Part shown: positions 50,210 through 62,220 of the stretch, one piece after another
Layout: every line of letters starts with the position of its first letter
How positions within the stretch are numbered: position 1 is the stretch's first letter
Origin: Lanius collurio
Lineage: Eukaryota; Chordata; Aves; Passeriformes; Laniidae
Length of the DNA: 64,000 nucleotides
Direction of reading: 5' to 3'
Assembly: GCA_020086605.1 (NCBI GenBank)
Contig: JACBWW010000029.1
Span: forward strand, 3,692,975-3,756,974
Position numbers and translations under genes: made by a program
The notes under the pieces: model-generated
Told to the model about the DNA's origin: nothing
What the model saw: only the letters and a program-made list of their open reading frames with translations
Databases searched by the model: none

Positions 50210-53200
50210 CCACAATCTTTGTCATGGAATGGTTTTGGTTTTGTTTTCTGGGCAGGGGTAATGGTCTTTCAGGCTGTTAGGTACTTATCTATCAGGCAGG
50301 AGAAGTGGTGAAATCAACCACAATGAAGAGCAAAATACCAGCCCAAGCCCTCAGGAGAGAATGTCATTCTGTAGCAAATCACCAGAAAATGCTATAAAAT
50401 AGTGCAACTTTCCTAATTTTGAAGTCTTCCAGAGTGTAAATGGATTTGTCTTTGCCACAGCACAGGAACTTGGAGGAACTGGACCTTTTAGGGGCCTTGG
50501 CCTGGGGGGATGGTCCTGGGGAAGTGGGAAAGGTGGCTCTGATCATCTCTACCTGGTCACACCTGGGCAAGGGGCAGGTCTGGTGGTGCATTACAAAAAG
50601 GAGGCTTGTGGCAAAGGCAAGAGGTATCTCATGGGGAAGAAACTTAGGAAGTGCTGCTTCCTTGTAGGGTGTGTCCATTGAGACTGTGCCCATCAGCAGA
50701 AAATTGCAGCAAGCTATGCAACGCTGTAATGAGCCTAATGAGAACCTGAGGAGAAATTAGACTGGGCTCAGGCTTTCAGCTTCTTGGAGAAGAGACCGAA
50801 AAAGCTCTGCTGGGGATACCTGAGGCAGAGGTGAGGCAGAGGGCCCTTCAGGAAAAGGCCTTGGGTTTTCTAACTCCAGGAAAGAAGATATTCTGGCAGC
50901 TCAAATGTGCTTTCTGTCTTAGGAAAAAAGGTGTGAAGATAACATCTTTGTGGGAGCCTGAAGCGTGCACTGCAGGAACAATGACATGTATGACTGCTCA
51001 TGATGATGTGCCATCTTTTTGGGTGAGTCAAGGAGTTAATATGCAAACAGCACAAGCCAAAAAAGTCCCAAGTGCCATGGCTTACACACTCCCTTCCTCA
51101 TCCTTTCTCCACCTCCCATTCTCTTGTTACGTAAAAGAACACCTACTGCTAAGGCTGATATTTAGGACAAAATCTGTGACTTTCAAGACACTTCTTTTGG
51201 TCTTGTTCCCTGAAGTAGATAATTTCTTGACCAAGGATTTCGTAGGTGCTTCCCACCAGAAGATAAGAGACTTGTCTTTCCCCAGCACAGAGAGCAGAGC
51301 TTTGTCAGAGGAAGAGGGATGAAAATTCTTATTTTCAGGTTTTGGGGTTTTTTTTTTTGGTGTTAGTACAGGTAATATAAATCACCTCATACCTTTGTGC
51401 CTGCTCCTAAGAGAAGACAAATTGGAGTGTCATGAGAGTCCTCACTAGTTACCTGCTTGTGTGACTGAAAAAAATAGTTATGGAACAGTAAAAGTAGCCA
51501 GTGAATGTGTTTGGCTATAATTGTTGGACAAGAGTTTTATGGCCACAGACTAGTGGAGTTCTATAGCAGAAAACTGTCTTAGATGGCAAGGTCTTCTGAT
51601 GAGCCTCCTCTGCAGTGGCAGTTCATGTCTGAGGAGTTCAGAAGGCTTTGGAAAAGCCCAAAGAAGGCAGCAAAATGGGGGGCAAACAGTGAATAGGTGG
51701 CTGTGTCCCAGCTGCTTCATAAGCCTCTAGCAAGGACTCTTTAGAAGACGGAAATGTTTGTAGCATTTAAGTCTAAAGATGGCCCAGCACAGGTTAAGAG
51801 TCTGCCCAGCCATCCCTTAGGCTGCACAACAAGGTCCAGGTGCCCTCCTTCTATCAGGGGGATGGAATTCTCCCACCTTTGCCAGTGAGTCGACTGTTCA
51901 GGTGCCATGAAGGGAAGTGGGCAATAACAACAATCACTGGTTGGTAATTCAGCCTTTCCCTCAGCTCAGCCCATAAGGGGCTGCTCCCTGCCGGGTGTTT
52001 GCTGAGGATGGAGCCAGCCAGTTGTGCTGCAATGTTGGGGCAGATAAGGGGCTGAGGCATCGAGGCTGTGGTCGTGAGCGGTGACGTCTGAAACCAGAAA
52101 GGGCAAAGCAGGAGTGCTGCGAGCGGCAGAACTGAGCGTGGCCGGGAACGGCGCAGCGGCTGACGGGTTTGATAACTAAATTACATGAGAGGCTGCGTCG
52201 TGAGATCACCCTTAATAGACAGCTGAGGATTCGCCTGTCAGTCACGGTTTCTCTGCCACTGTGTGGATTTTAAGATGTCTGGCAAGCTGCAAACTGAAAT
52301 GCTTCCCCAGATGTAGGGCACCCACAGAATTGCTCTTCTGCAGAAACTCTCTCCCTTGTTGGTTGGGGATGCTGGTGGAATCTTTTCTCTGTTGCTAGAA
52401 AAATGTATAAAAATGTGATGGTTATTTTTAATTTTTAATTTTTTTTTTTTTTTTACTCCTGTGTAAAATTTGGCTGGAACTAGTTTCATATTCCAAATTC
52501 ACTGGGAGAACTAAAACCCAGATATATCTACACATATTCCTCTCCTAAGCCTTGTCTCCTTAGGAAAACATACTAAAATTCAAGCTTATTTGTGTTCAGC
52601 TGCACCATTTGCCAAACACCTCTCCAGACTTATCTGGAGAGGTGTTTGGCAAATGGTGCAGCTGAACACAAATCCTAGCACAGCCTCAGCTGGAAATAGA
52701 GCTTGGATCTGCCAATTTCCCATCAAATTCCCTTCTCTGCCACTTGGGGTGGGAGCAGAGCCCTAACATATGTTTGTGAATGTGAAGAACTGGGAAAACA
52801 TTGACAGCTAGAGTTTAAATAGTTCAGGGAGGAGAGTCAGCAGTCCTATCTGGGACTGTGCACACAGCAAGGAGAGCATGTCACAGCCCAGCGCTTCTCC
52901 ACCCCAACTCCACAAATTTAGAACCATCCTCAAAAATAGCCAGGGAACAACGTATAATTGGTTTCACAGACAACACATTCTCATGCTGTGATTTATTTCG
53001 TAACGTCTAGTGAGTGTCATCACGCTGCCTCAGAGCCTCAGTGCTGGCATCCAGAGAGGGCCCAGAGAATGAAAATTACCAGCTTCCCTGATGAATCACC
53101 GCTTTGAAAATTCAGCCTTGTGAGAATCCTGTGACTATTTAAAAAAAAAAAAAATAATTATATTACAAGCATGTCTATCACTCATGTAATTATCCCTTTC

Positions 53201-53320
53201 TAGGTTTGATGTGGACAGGGCAGCATTCCTTAAAGCACCATAAACCGGCCAGGACCAATAATGGCTTTAGAAATCAAGTGGAGAAGTTCTCACAATTAAG
53301 GTGGGGAATGAGGACAGCTG
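50210..53320. other. Intergenic, three-Kazal gene to SPINK6
   Basis: No exon series was found. The stretch contains a CpG-dense patch at about 52,060-52,200 and the perfect inverted repeat at 52,588-52,673. Poly(T) and poly(A) runs lie near 52,440 and 53,141. Confidence 0.55.
52588..52673. repeat. Perfect inverted repeat, 41-bp arms, 4-nt loop
   Basis: The left arm 52588-52628 and the right arm 52633-52673 are exact reverse complements with CTTA between them. The arms start atttgtgttcagctgcac and end gtgcagctgaacacaaat. The flanking bases do not pair. It lies about 760 nt before the SPINK6 start codon. A transcript would fold into a long uninterrupted hairpin, and the DNA could extrude as a cruciform. 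Confidence 0.97.
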
Positions 53321-53331
53321 TGGACAGGCAC

Positions 53332-53338
53332 ATAAATA
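53332..53338 (+). promoter_or_regulatory. TATA-like box of SPINK6
   Basis: ATAAATA lies about 102 nt before the ATG. It is weaker than the TATA boxes of the other genes but sits in the corresponding place. Confidence 0.45.
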
Positions 53339-53434
53339 CACAGAAGGGCAGCTCTGTGTGCACACTGTGGGCTCTGGGACTGAGACAACACCTCCTGCTC
53401 CAACCTTGGCTTGGACTAAAGAGCTCCTTGTAGC

Positions 53435-56400
53435 ATGAGGGCTACAGGTGCCTTAGTGCTTCTCACCCTGCTGCTGCTCTCTTTCGTCTCGGGTAAGTGA
53501 TCTTTTCCCTAGCCTAGAAAAGAAAAACAAACACCAAAATCTCTCCTGACAACAGATTTTGGAGAGTCTTGATAACTGGCTGACAGGCTTGAAGATGAAG
53601 CTGAGCAAGTAGAAATATCTGCAGGACTTGCTCACTCATGTGACATATTTCCGCTCCTCGTGTGCCTCTGCAGTGGATAAAGCAGTGGAGGTGCCACTGG
53701 GAGACAGAGCGAGCAAATTCTGAGCATTTCTTCAGCAAATATACAAAAGCAGAGTGTAATTATGATTTTTTGGTACAAATGTTCGCTGGAGAGTTGTGCT
53801 GAACCAGTTAGAGAAGAAACTCGCTCACCTCCAGGTCATCTGCTCTTGTTTTGATCCTGAGCATCTTGATATTTGGTGTTTTCCTTGGAGATGTGGAGAC
53901 GTAATTAGATGAAAGTTTCAGCTTTCGTTGATGTTGCAGAGAAAAGCTCGAAAATTAAATTCAAATGTCCTCAAGGAGTCAGAACAAAGAGGGCAAATTA
54001 AAAGGATCCAGCAACTATTTATTTGGAGATTTACACATCTCTGTGATGATGTAGGGAAGCTGAGTGATGATTTTTGAACCTATAGACCATGTCAGTGCTA
54101 TCACTTGCTTGAGTCCAGCTGACCCAGCTCTGCAAGGTGTGTGGCAACAGTTATTGAAGAAAATGTGGAACAAGAATTATTTATACTTGTTTTTCTGTGA
54201 ATAATTTGAATAAAGAAGTCACTTGAGAAAATGGCAAGCTGTGCACAGAGAAGAGGTGAATTGCTTTGTACACATTATTCATTATGAAATATTCATCTGT
54301 CTCTAATTGAGTCTTAATTGGGACTGGGTTCTGTCAGAAGGCTGATGCTTCCTTCCAAGGCCGGCCAGAATAGCAGCAAACTCTGTGATCTCCTGTAAAA
54401 TAAACAGTTGTCAAGAGGCATCATCACAAATTCTGCTGTAGCTGCATGTAATATTTATCAGAAATATTTAATGAGCTGTTTTGTAAATAATATGCAGATA
54501 GCCATACCAGAGCCTTCACCATTAAGGCAGCCTAGCCAAACCTGAGGACAAGGGTAAATGTGCCAGCACCAGGAAAAAACGCCAAAGGACAACAGAAATA
54601 GCAAAAGAAATAGGAAGGGTTGATGGATGAGGATTGAGCTGACTGAGGGTTGGGTGGGATTTCCTCTGGGGAGGGATGAGTGTAGGACAAGGTCCTTCCA
54701 CCTCCTGCCCAGAGCCCCCTGAGCAGAACCACAGCTGGCAGTGACCCTGCTGACCAGCAGGTACAGCCTCACCAAGTGCTGGGTGTTTGTCCCTCACTGC
54801 TGTGACCCAGATTCTACAAATCTGCATTCAACCCACCCTGGAGTGTCAGGCTCCCCCTTAGAGACATGACAAGGTCGCCCCGTTTCACAGCTCTGACTCA
54901 ACCTACACGCCTGCCTGCTGGCTTTGCTGGGAAGAAACACAAAGAGCATGGACTGATCAGCTCCAAGCCCAGAGCCTGTGGCTGCAGAGGGGATTTTTGA
55001 GCTGGTTCTGGGTGGTGCTGTCTGTTCCGCTCTCTATCACCCCACGATGTCTCTTTGTATCTCACCTGGGCTGAGCCTCTCCTAGGTGGGTGTCTGGGCT
55101 GTGCTGAGCATGGCTGAGAACCCAAGCACGGGATCTCCTTCTCCATGGTCCACTCCTGTCAGCAGCACCAGCCACTTCCACTGTTCAGAGGTGCAGGAGC
55201 CTAAAAGCCAATATAGGTTTAAAATCTCTGATATGGCAGCTTGCTTCCCCGGGAGTGGCTGCCTTCCAGGAGATTGGGTTATGTGTCTGAGGTGTAGTTA
55301 GCAGCTGAATGAATGATTACATGGTATTTTAGTAGCATTTTTCAAAATAGGAAAATACTGGAAAGCAATTCAGATAATGTATTTCCTGCCCCCTCTTCCC
55401 CTGTGAGGGATGACGGAGTAGGAAAAATCTGGAGTATGTTTCAGTGTGGTTTGCATAAAGGGTTTGTGAATTTAGCTCAGACTTTATCAGAAAGTAATGC
55501 TGACGTGTAAAATCTGTCTGGTTTTTATTTGTTTTTTTTTGTCTTAGTTCCAGATGTAGCAGGTCAAGAGATTGAAGAGGTTAGTGCTGCTGTTTCTGCT
55601 TGCTGAATCCGCATTAAATAGAATCATGGAATCATTACTGTTGGAAAAGACCTCCAAGATCATCGAGTCCAACCTTTGACTCATCACCACCTTGTCAACT
55701 AAACCATAGCACCAAGGGCCATATCCAGTCATGGCATTTCACTTTGGAGGAATGTTTTTATAACCAAAATCTTGGTGCTGGGTAAACAGTTTTTAAAGTC
55801 TGCTGGGAGCAGGTGGGTCCTTCCAAGGATTCCCATTGCTGGGGAGGTCACTGCTACCTGGGGGATGTTATGTGTGGCCATGTTAGCAGGTAAATAGGCT
55901 AGCAGGGAAATAGATTTTTGGTTTAGCAAAGGCTTCCTGTGGTTAGGTCTGGGGTGCTTGCATAGGGGAGGTTTATGTGTTGCACCATTTTTGACTTGGC
56001 TTCACTTATCCAATCTTCTCATAAAGCAAATGGGGTTTTGAGTGTACTCTTCCCCCAAATTTAGTTCATCTCTGGGATTTGTAGAGAGACAAAATACCTG
56101 TACACTTCCTGGGCAGCATTTTTCATTCCCCAGGGAATTCCCCTTTGGTTTTCCCCTCCTTCCTCTGGGAAAGCTGGAGCTCAGCAAGCACCACGCCGAG
56201 TGCGGGGTTTCGCAACACGCTTGAAGTCATGCAGCAGGGAGGTAGCTCAGCTCCAAGTGCCTGACAGAGCATCAGTGCTGACTCTTCTCCTGCATGCCTG
56301 GGCTAATCCACTCCTATTGTTGGGAGATCAAGACTTCTCCTAGCAATTGTGACTATAATTTCCCCTCCTCAAACACAGGGTCAAAATTCTCCTAAGGTGC

Positions 56401-57471
56401 TGCTTCTGCTCATTTTTGAGAAGGCTTTTTCTGTCAGAAAATAGGAAGTGTCAGCACTTGTCAGAAAAAGCATTACATTAATGACCTTGTGTCCAATCTG
56501 GAAAGTGAAACAAAGAATATGGGGATCCTGAAAGGTTCTTTTTATTATTATTCCTTGTGCAGATTTGTAGAGAGTTTGTAAACAGAAGCGTGTACTGCAC
56601 GAGGGAGTCCAACCCTCACTGTGGCACGGATGGCATCACGTACGGGAACAAGTGTGCCTTCTGCAAGGCAGTGCTGTAAGTGACCCAGGGGATTGAAGGA
56701 GCAAGGTTTGCCTTCATTTTCATGGATCTAATGGTGCTCTTCATGGAGGGCAGGCCCTGTATGCAGGGCTGATTGCACCAGCCTCTGAACAGTGCCAAGC
56801 GGAATGTTCCCTCCTTGGAGCAGAGCTGGGTGATTATGAGTTAATTTTAATTTATTTCTGGGCGTTGCAGGCTGCTGGTTGCCATGCTGAGAGGCAGCAC
56901 AGGGCCTGGGAGGCAAATGCATCCTGCCTGTACCTTCCGCACGCACTAAATTGATGCACAATTCCCACTGTGTGCCACAGGCTGCAGCTCTCACTGCCCA
57001 CACTCCTGGGTACTGAGAAGTGCCTGGAGGAATGTGGGAGCTGAGCCATGCCAAGTTATTCCTGAAAAGTCTGAATGAACTTTGTGGAACAAGACACAAG
57101 ATCTCAGAGGAAGAACAGAATGTCTCTCCCTGAGCTCTCTCACCTTTTAAAGGAGATGCAATAGGAGCCATCCCTGATGGATGGAATGTGCTTGCAGAAG
57201 GTTTTTGCCTTAGAAATCCTTACATTTAGTGTGCAGCCAAGACTGCTTTATCCTAGGGGGTATCAGAGAAGAATGAGGAGAAGAGAAAATGGCTGGAGGG
57301 TCCTTGTGAGGTAGCAGGAACGTGCACTGGCATGAGTCAGGCCCGTTGGGATGGATGTGCTCTGTCCCACACTGCTGTGTCTGTCATTTGCTGCTTGGTC
57401 TAAGTCTGTCTCCCTCCTCTTACAGGAGAAGTGGAGGGAAAATAAGATTGAAGCACCTGGGGAAATGCTGA
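53435..57471 (+). CDS. SPINK6: SPINK6 orthologue, single-Kazal inhibitor
   Basis: Coding exons: 53435-53492, 55548-55579, 56563-56675 and 57426-57471, all GT-AG, giving 82 residues. The signal peptide is [19 protein letters not shown]. The micro-exon adds [11 protein letters not shown]. The Kazal core [12 protein letters not shown], then [13 protein letters not shown] and the tail [13 protein letters not shown] match human SPINK6 almost residue for residue, including P1 Arg and P1' Glu. Human SPINK6 is a secreted selective inhibitor of kallikrein-related peptidases in skin; the same role in birds is inference. The start was chosen for its signal peptide and the conserved 58-nt first coding exon. 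The long introns 1 (2,055 nt) and 2 (983 nt) contain no other exon that I can see; intron 2 carries a CR1 fragment. Confidence 0.94.
55619..55735 (-). repeat. CR1 LINE 3'-end fragment in SPINK6 intron 2
   Basis: 'atagaatcatggaatcatta', 'gttggaaaagacctccaaga' and 'tcatcgagtccaacctttga' are the reverse-complemented CR1 3' end, truncated to about 115 nt. It begins 40 nt after the micro-exon donor. Confidence 0.9.
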
Positions 57472-57564
57472 GTCCTCCCTGTGACCGAGCAGCAGGAGCT
57501 GAGCCACCGTCGGCAGCGGCCACGGACACGGGAGCAGCCTGTCCTCCCTCTGCTGTCTCTGCTC

Positions 57565-57575
57565 AATAAAATAAA
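57565..57575 (+). terminator. Overlapping polyadenylation signals of SPINK6
   Basis: Two overlapping AATAAA motifs (57565-57570 and 57570-57575) lie 94 nt after the stop codon. Confidence 0.75.
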
Positions 57576-58050
57576 GCTCAGCACGATTCTTTGGCTGGAT
57601 TCTTTTTTCTGTAATACCCAGGAAAGTGCTTTGATCCAGCCGTGCTGGAGCCTGATGCATGGCTTTGCTCTCCTGTGCTGTTGCATCACGCTCCTCCCGG
57701 GAAGAAAGGCGATTCCCACGGCTCCCGTGGGCTGTGTCCTCCCATCCCTACCAGCCACAGCTCCTCTGTCCCATCCCTCCTGGCAAACTGGAACGTGCTG
57801 GGCAGCCAAAAACTGCTCCTGCTCGTGGGCTCCTGCCCAACTGTGCCCATCCCAGGGGGTGGGTGACAGTGGGAGCCTCGGTTCCCTTCCATAGCCGTGT
57901 TCCCTCTCTCTCAGGGGTTATTGTAGGAGGATGACAGGAGAGCTGATGAGCAGCGTGACTGCAGATGCCTCCTCTCCTTTGGAAAGCAGAGACAAGCAAG
58001 CTGAGAGTAGGGAATATTGCTCCATTTAAGCCTGCACCCAGAAGATGGCA

Positions 58051-58090
58051 GGTTTTAGGCAGAAGGTTTTAGGCTGGTTTTAGGCAGAAG
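58051..58090. repeat. Short degenerate direct repeat
   Basis: The ggttttaggc unit occurs three times in 40 nt, the first and third followed by agaag. It is local slippage with no known role. Confidence 0.8.
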
Positions 58091-60645
58091 CTGCAAGGCT
58101 CTTCTTCACAAATCAGTCTTTTTCCTTCTTCTCTCTAAGAGAACTCTTTGTCTTGAAAACTGTGAACTCACCAGCATTAGTTTGGCTTGCTGCCAAGTGG
58201 CTTCTCATGCTAATAAAATTATATTTAGAAGAGTGCCAGATTGTATAAATTGTCAATAATTTAAAAAACATATTCCCTGGAGCAGAAGAGCTGTGGGCTT
58301 ACTCTCCCTTTCTCTAGGATAAATTCTCTCTGAATCATACACAGACCTTGATTTTCCAGGCACACGTTTGCATTTATTTACAATTTTTAATACACATAGA
58401 CTTTATTCCTTTCTTCACTTTTCACACTGCTGCCCTCTCTCTTCTTCACTCTGGCTGACAAATCCCTCTTTGTGCAAACATGAGAAAAGTAATTTTGCAG
58501 TCTCTCCCCTTCCACTGTGCAAAACTCTCAGAGGGAAATTCTTGTGGCATCCTCTTGTAAAAACTTTGGCAGTAGAGCAATGGGACAGCAGTTCCTTCAT
58601 GTTAAACACTTAACTTTCAAAGGGAGCTTTAGATTTTATCATGAGCCTCAGGGGTCAACACCTTTTGCAAGCACCTAAATGCTGAGCACCTAAACCTCTG
58701 GACCTTGTTTGGACAGAGTTTTGAGTGTTTGCCTCTCCTGCCACAATCCCTGCTTTGAACTCAGCTGGGGCACAATGCCTAAAAAGAGAGGCCCCGGCAC
58801 ACCTAATACCAGCTTCTCCTCTGGTAATCCACATAACCCAATTCTGGCAAATCCTTTGTCATTTGGTAACTTCCCACGCAGGCAGTGGTTGAGCTGCACA
58901 GGCAAAGCTTTGTGTTGGAGCTGGTTTGGAGCTTCTCTCGGACCAGCCTTTGATCCTGATGTTTTTTTCCATCCCAGCCTACAGGATTCTTGCAAAATCT
59001 GCCACCACTTATTTGGAGCAGGCCAAGCCTCTCTGTGGCCCAGTTGTACAGCCTGGGCCCTTGGTTGGTTTTAAATTCAGGTGTTTTGTTACTAACCTCG
59101 ACAGCAGCACTCCCAGAGCATGGGTGGGATTGAAGGGGGCAAGATGCAGGAGTGGTCATGAAGAACACATTGGGAAAGTGCCTTTCCTCATCAATCCTCC
59201 AGCCTGGAGCAGGGTGACCTTCACAACTTCTCCTGCCTTAGTTGTCCTGTGATGGTCCTGTTACATTGTGTGGCTCTGGACCAGAACCATGTCCAGAGGA
59301 CAGGAGCAAAAGAACCCCATTTTTAAGATGGAAAACAACTTTTAATGAGAGAAGGGAAAGGGGGCATCTTTAAGCCTGAGATGGCCCTCAGTGACTCCAA
59401 CATTCTCACAACATATTGCCATGTCTAATCCTTTTTAATCTGGAGGCTGAGATAACAAGGACAGATCACAAGAGAACAGAATGTGCAGAAGTTAATTGTT
59501 TAATAACCATCCTGTATTTTGCTTTTCAGAGAAAACCACAAATAAAACACCTCCATACCTCACAGACCCAACTACTATCTCCTCCACCTGTGCCAGGGAA
59601 GTGGAGAGTGGGAGTAATCTGCTTTGAGGAAATTATTTCCCTCACTTGGGGAAACTTCCCAAAATGTTGTCCCCAGGAGAGGCCAAGAGAGGCAGCGCTC
59701 CAGGAAAAGCCACTTTTGTGATCCATCCCTCCAGCTGAGCAGGCACATGGCTCCAGTTAACTGGGATGAAGGGGATGCTTTGCTGGTGCCATGTCTCTGT
59801 TTTGGAATGTTGGATTCACCTTCCCAGTGGGGCTGATGGATCCCTGGGACACGGCAGCAGTGGCCACTGCCTGTCCAGCCTGAGCTCCCATCTGTGTCCG
59901 GCTGCCTCCCCAGAAACACACATCAAAACAGAAATCAAACCTTCAGCCACTGTTTATGCTTGATTTTCTTCCTGAACCATTCAAGTTGTTTTGGGTTTGG
60001 GTTGTTTTGTTGAGTTTGTTGTTTTCTTTTTTTTTGACAGCTTTGAAAGGTGAGTGAGTCATGATTCATCTGAGATCTCTCTTAGATAACACGAGCATCT
60101 TCACAGCTCTTTCTCTCCCTGGGGAGGAAGGGGCAGAGGCTGGGGTGGGAGCTGCCCTTTGCAGTGGAATGAGGGCCAGGTGCTCCCCACATCTCACTCG
60201 GTCCCACACCAGTTGAAATACAATAAGAATTAAATCTGTGCACGGTCTGACTGCAAGGAAGCAGCTGCTCACAGCTGAGCACCCTCCTGTGACCAGGCCA
60301 TGCCCATGGCAAGGGAAGGATGCAATTTCCCTCTCACAGCTTCACTCTGATGGTGATGCAGCTGATCCTTTACTGTGTCCAGGCTCTTAGCCCATTTAAC
60401 TTGTGAGCTCAACTGCTTCCTCCTCCTCCCCCAGCACAGGCACGTGTCACTGTCGCAAGTCACTTGAATCCTTTGCCCTACTTTTTTCCCTTGACATTCA
60501 CAGTGTTTGACAAGGCTTTTCAACCTGCCATGGGATGATCCAAGGGTGGTGGTGCTGACTGAAGGGTTCCCACAACCCGGCTGGAGAGGAAGCTCTGGAT
60601 TTGGTTATCATTCCGGTTCACCCTCTTTTCCCGAAGAGAAGCAGG

Positions 60646-61000
60646 ATGGATCAGCTTGGAAGGGACTTTGGTCCAACCTCTTGCTCATGGCAGGGTTAGT
60701 GTTGAGATCTTATCAGCTTGCTCAGGGCTTTACCCAATTTAGCACTGAAAGCCCACAAAGGTGGTTGTCTGTCCCAGGGTTTGGCTGTCACTCTGGTAAA
60801 GAAATTTTCCCTTGTATCCAATTTCAACGTCTTTTCTTTCAACTGTTTCTTCTCTAAACCATGTACCACCATGAAGGGTTTCAATCCATCTGCTCAGGAA
60901 CTGCTTTTTAACTGGTCATTGCTCTTTTGTCCCTCTAAAATCTTCTTCTCACCAGGCTCTGCCTCCTCTCACTGAGCAAATGCTCCAACCCCCAACTCTC
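60646..61000 (-). repeat. Decayed CR1 LINE fragment
   Basis: 'gcttggaagggactttggtc', 'caacctcttgctcatggcag', 'aaagaaattttcccttgtat' and 'cattgctcttttgtccctct' keep the order of the reverse-complemented CR1 3' end but with many changes. Boundaries are approximate. Confidence 0.6.
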
Positions 61001-62205
61001 TTGGTGGTTCATCACTTCAGTTTTCCATTGCCTTTCTTATTTTGGGGCAGGGCCCAAAAATGAATAGTGGGGGGGATTCTGAGCCATGGGGACAGGGAGA
61101 AGGATTGTTCAGGGAGCAGGGGGGAGAGTTGTAGGAGTGTTTCAGGGCACTGAAAAGATGTAGATGGTGACATTTGCAGGGAGCAGCAGGAGGGTGTCAG
61201 AGTGTGTTGGGTCTCTGATGGATTAGAGAACAGCTGAGCCTGCCCTGGTGTGAAAGGGCTCCCAGATGTTGGGAATCAACCAACAGTTCCCTCCATCCCT
61301 GTCACAGCTGAAGGGCTTAAATAGGAGCCCAGGGGAAAGATTTGTCTGTTTTCATGGACTACAGAGCAAAGAGAAGGTGAGGAGTTTGCTGAGGAGTCTG
61401 AGTGTTGGTGTTTGTTTTTTTTGGGAGTTGGTGAGGGGTTGATTGTTTTTTCCCCTGAAATAAACAGTGTAGTTTTGTACCTTCTCACAGGAGCAGCTGC
61501 AGTAATTGTGCCTGGTGTAGGTGGCTTATAAGAAGCTCTAAAAATGATGGGAAAGGCTTAGAAAGTGTGGAAGACAAGGATTGCCCCAATACAGAAAGGA
61601 AGACTGGGGGAGGAATAAGATTTACCCCTACAGAAATGCAGGTGTCATAGGAAGAGCTGCTTATTTCAGCTCTCCAAATGAGGTGGTGCTTCAAGGCACC
61701 TCTTTGGATTTGTCCCTCATGGGGCAACGAGGGATAAGGACTTCAAGAAGGTCAGCTCCTCAGGATGCTGGGGACAGCAGGGCTTTGGCAGAACTTCAAT
61801 CAGGAGTTGAAGGATAAGGTCAAAACAGAGCTTCTGCTGGGCCAGAGGGATGCCCTTCCCATTTTGAGGCAAAAATTTCTCTGTTAATTGTGAGTGAACA
61901 GAAATGTTGCTGTCGTGGCAGTGGCTGGCCTCCCCAAGGAGTGAAGTGCCTTTCTTTGGCAGGGTAATTTTGGGAGTGATAAAGCCATTACTGCCTGGGA
62001 GCTGATGTAAACACACCCTCCGTTTCTAGACATGCCCCAAATCCTTATGTACAGTTACAGCAGGCCAGCGGGGGCTCCGATTTTGTCTGCTTGCGGTGAT
62101 GACCCATTAGAAAGGAGGCAGGAGAGGCTGCAGAGGGTCACCTGCGCCCTTGCCCGGTCCCGCAGCGCCGTCCCGGCCCGGAGGATGCGCCGTTCCCGGG
62201 CGCTG

Positions 62206-62220
62206 GGCTCCCTCTGGTGA
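62206..62220 (-). promoter_or_regulatory. CTCF-like motif in a CpG-rich patch
   Basis: GGCTCCCTCTGGTGA fits the reverse form of the CTCF core at 13 of 15 positions by my hand count. It lies at the edge of a CpG-rich segment of about 100 nt (62,140-62,235), in otherwise AT-rich flanking DNA beyond the last Kazal gene. Occupancy cannot be judged from sequence. Confidence 0.35.

Noticed and set aside
50831..51322. Open frame of 163 codons on the plus strand
   Set aside because: It has no recognisable domain or splice context and its amino acid composition looks random.
61321..61378. Possible TATA box and short first exon (ttaaatag, then an ATG before gtgagg)
   Set aside because: The encoded start MDYRAKR is not a signal peptide and no following exon in phase was found.
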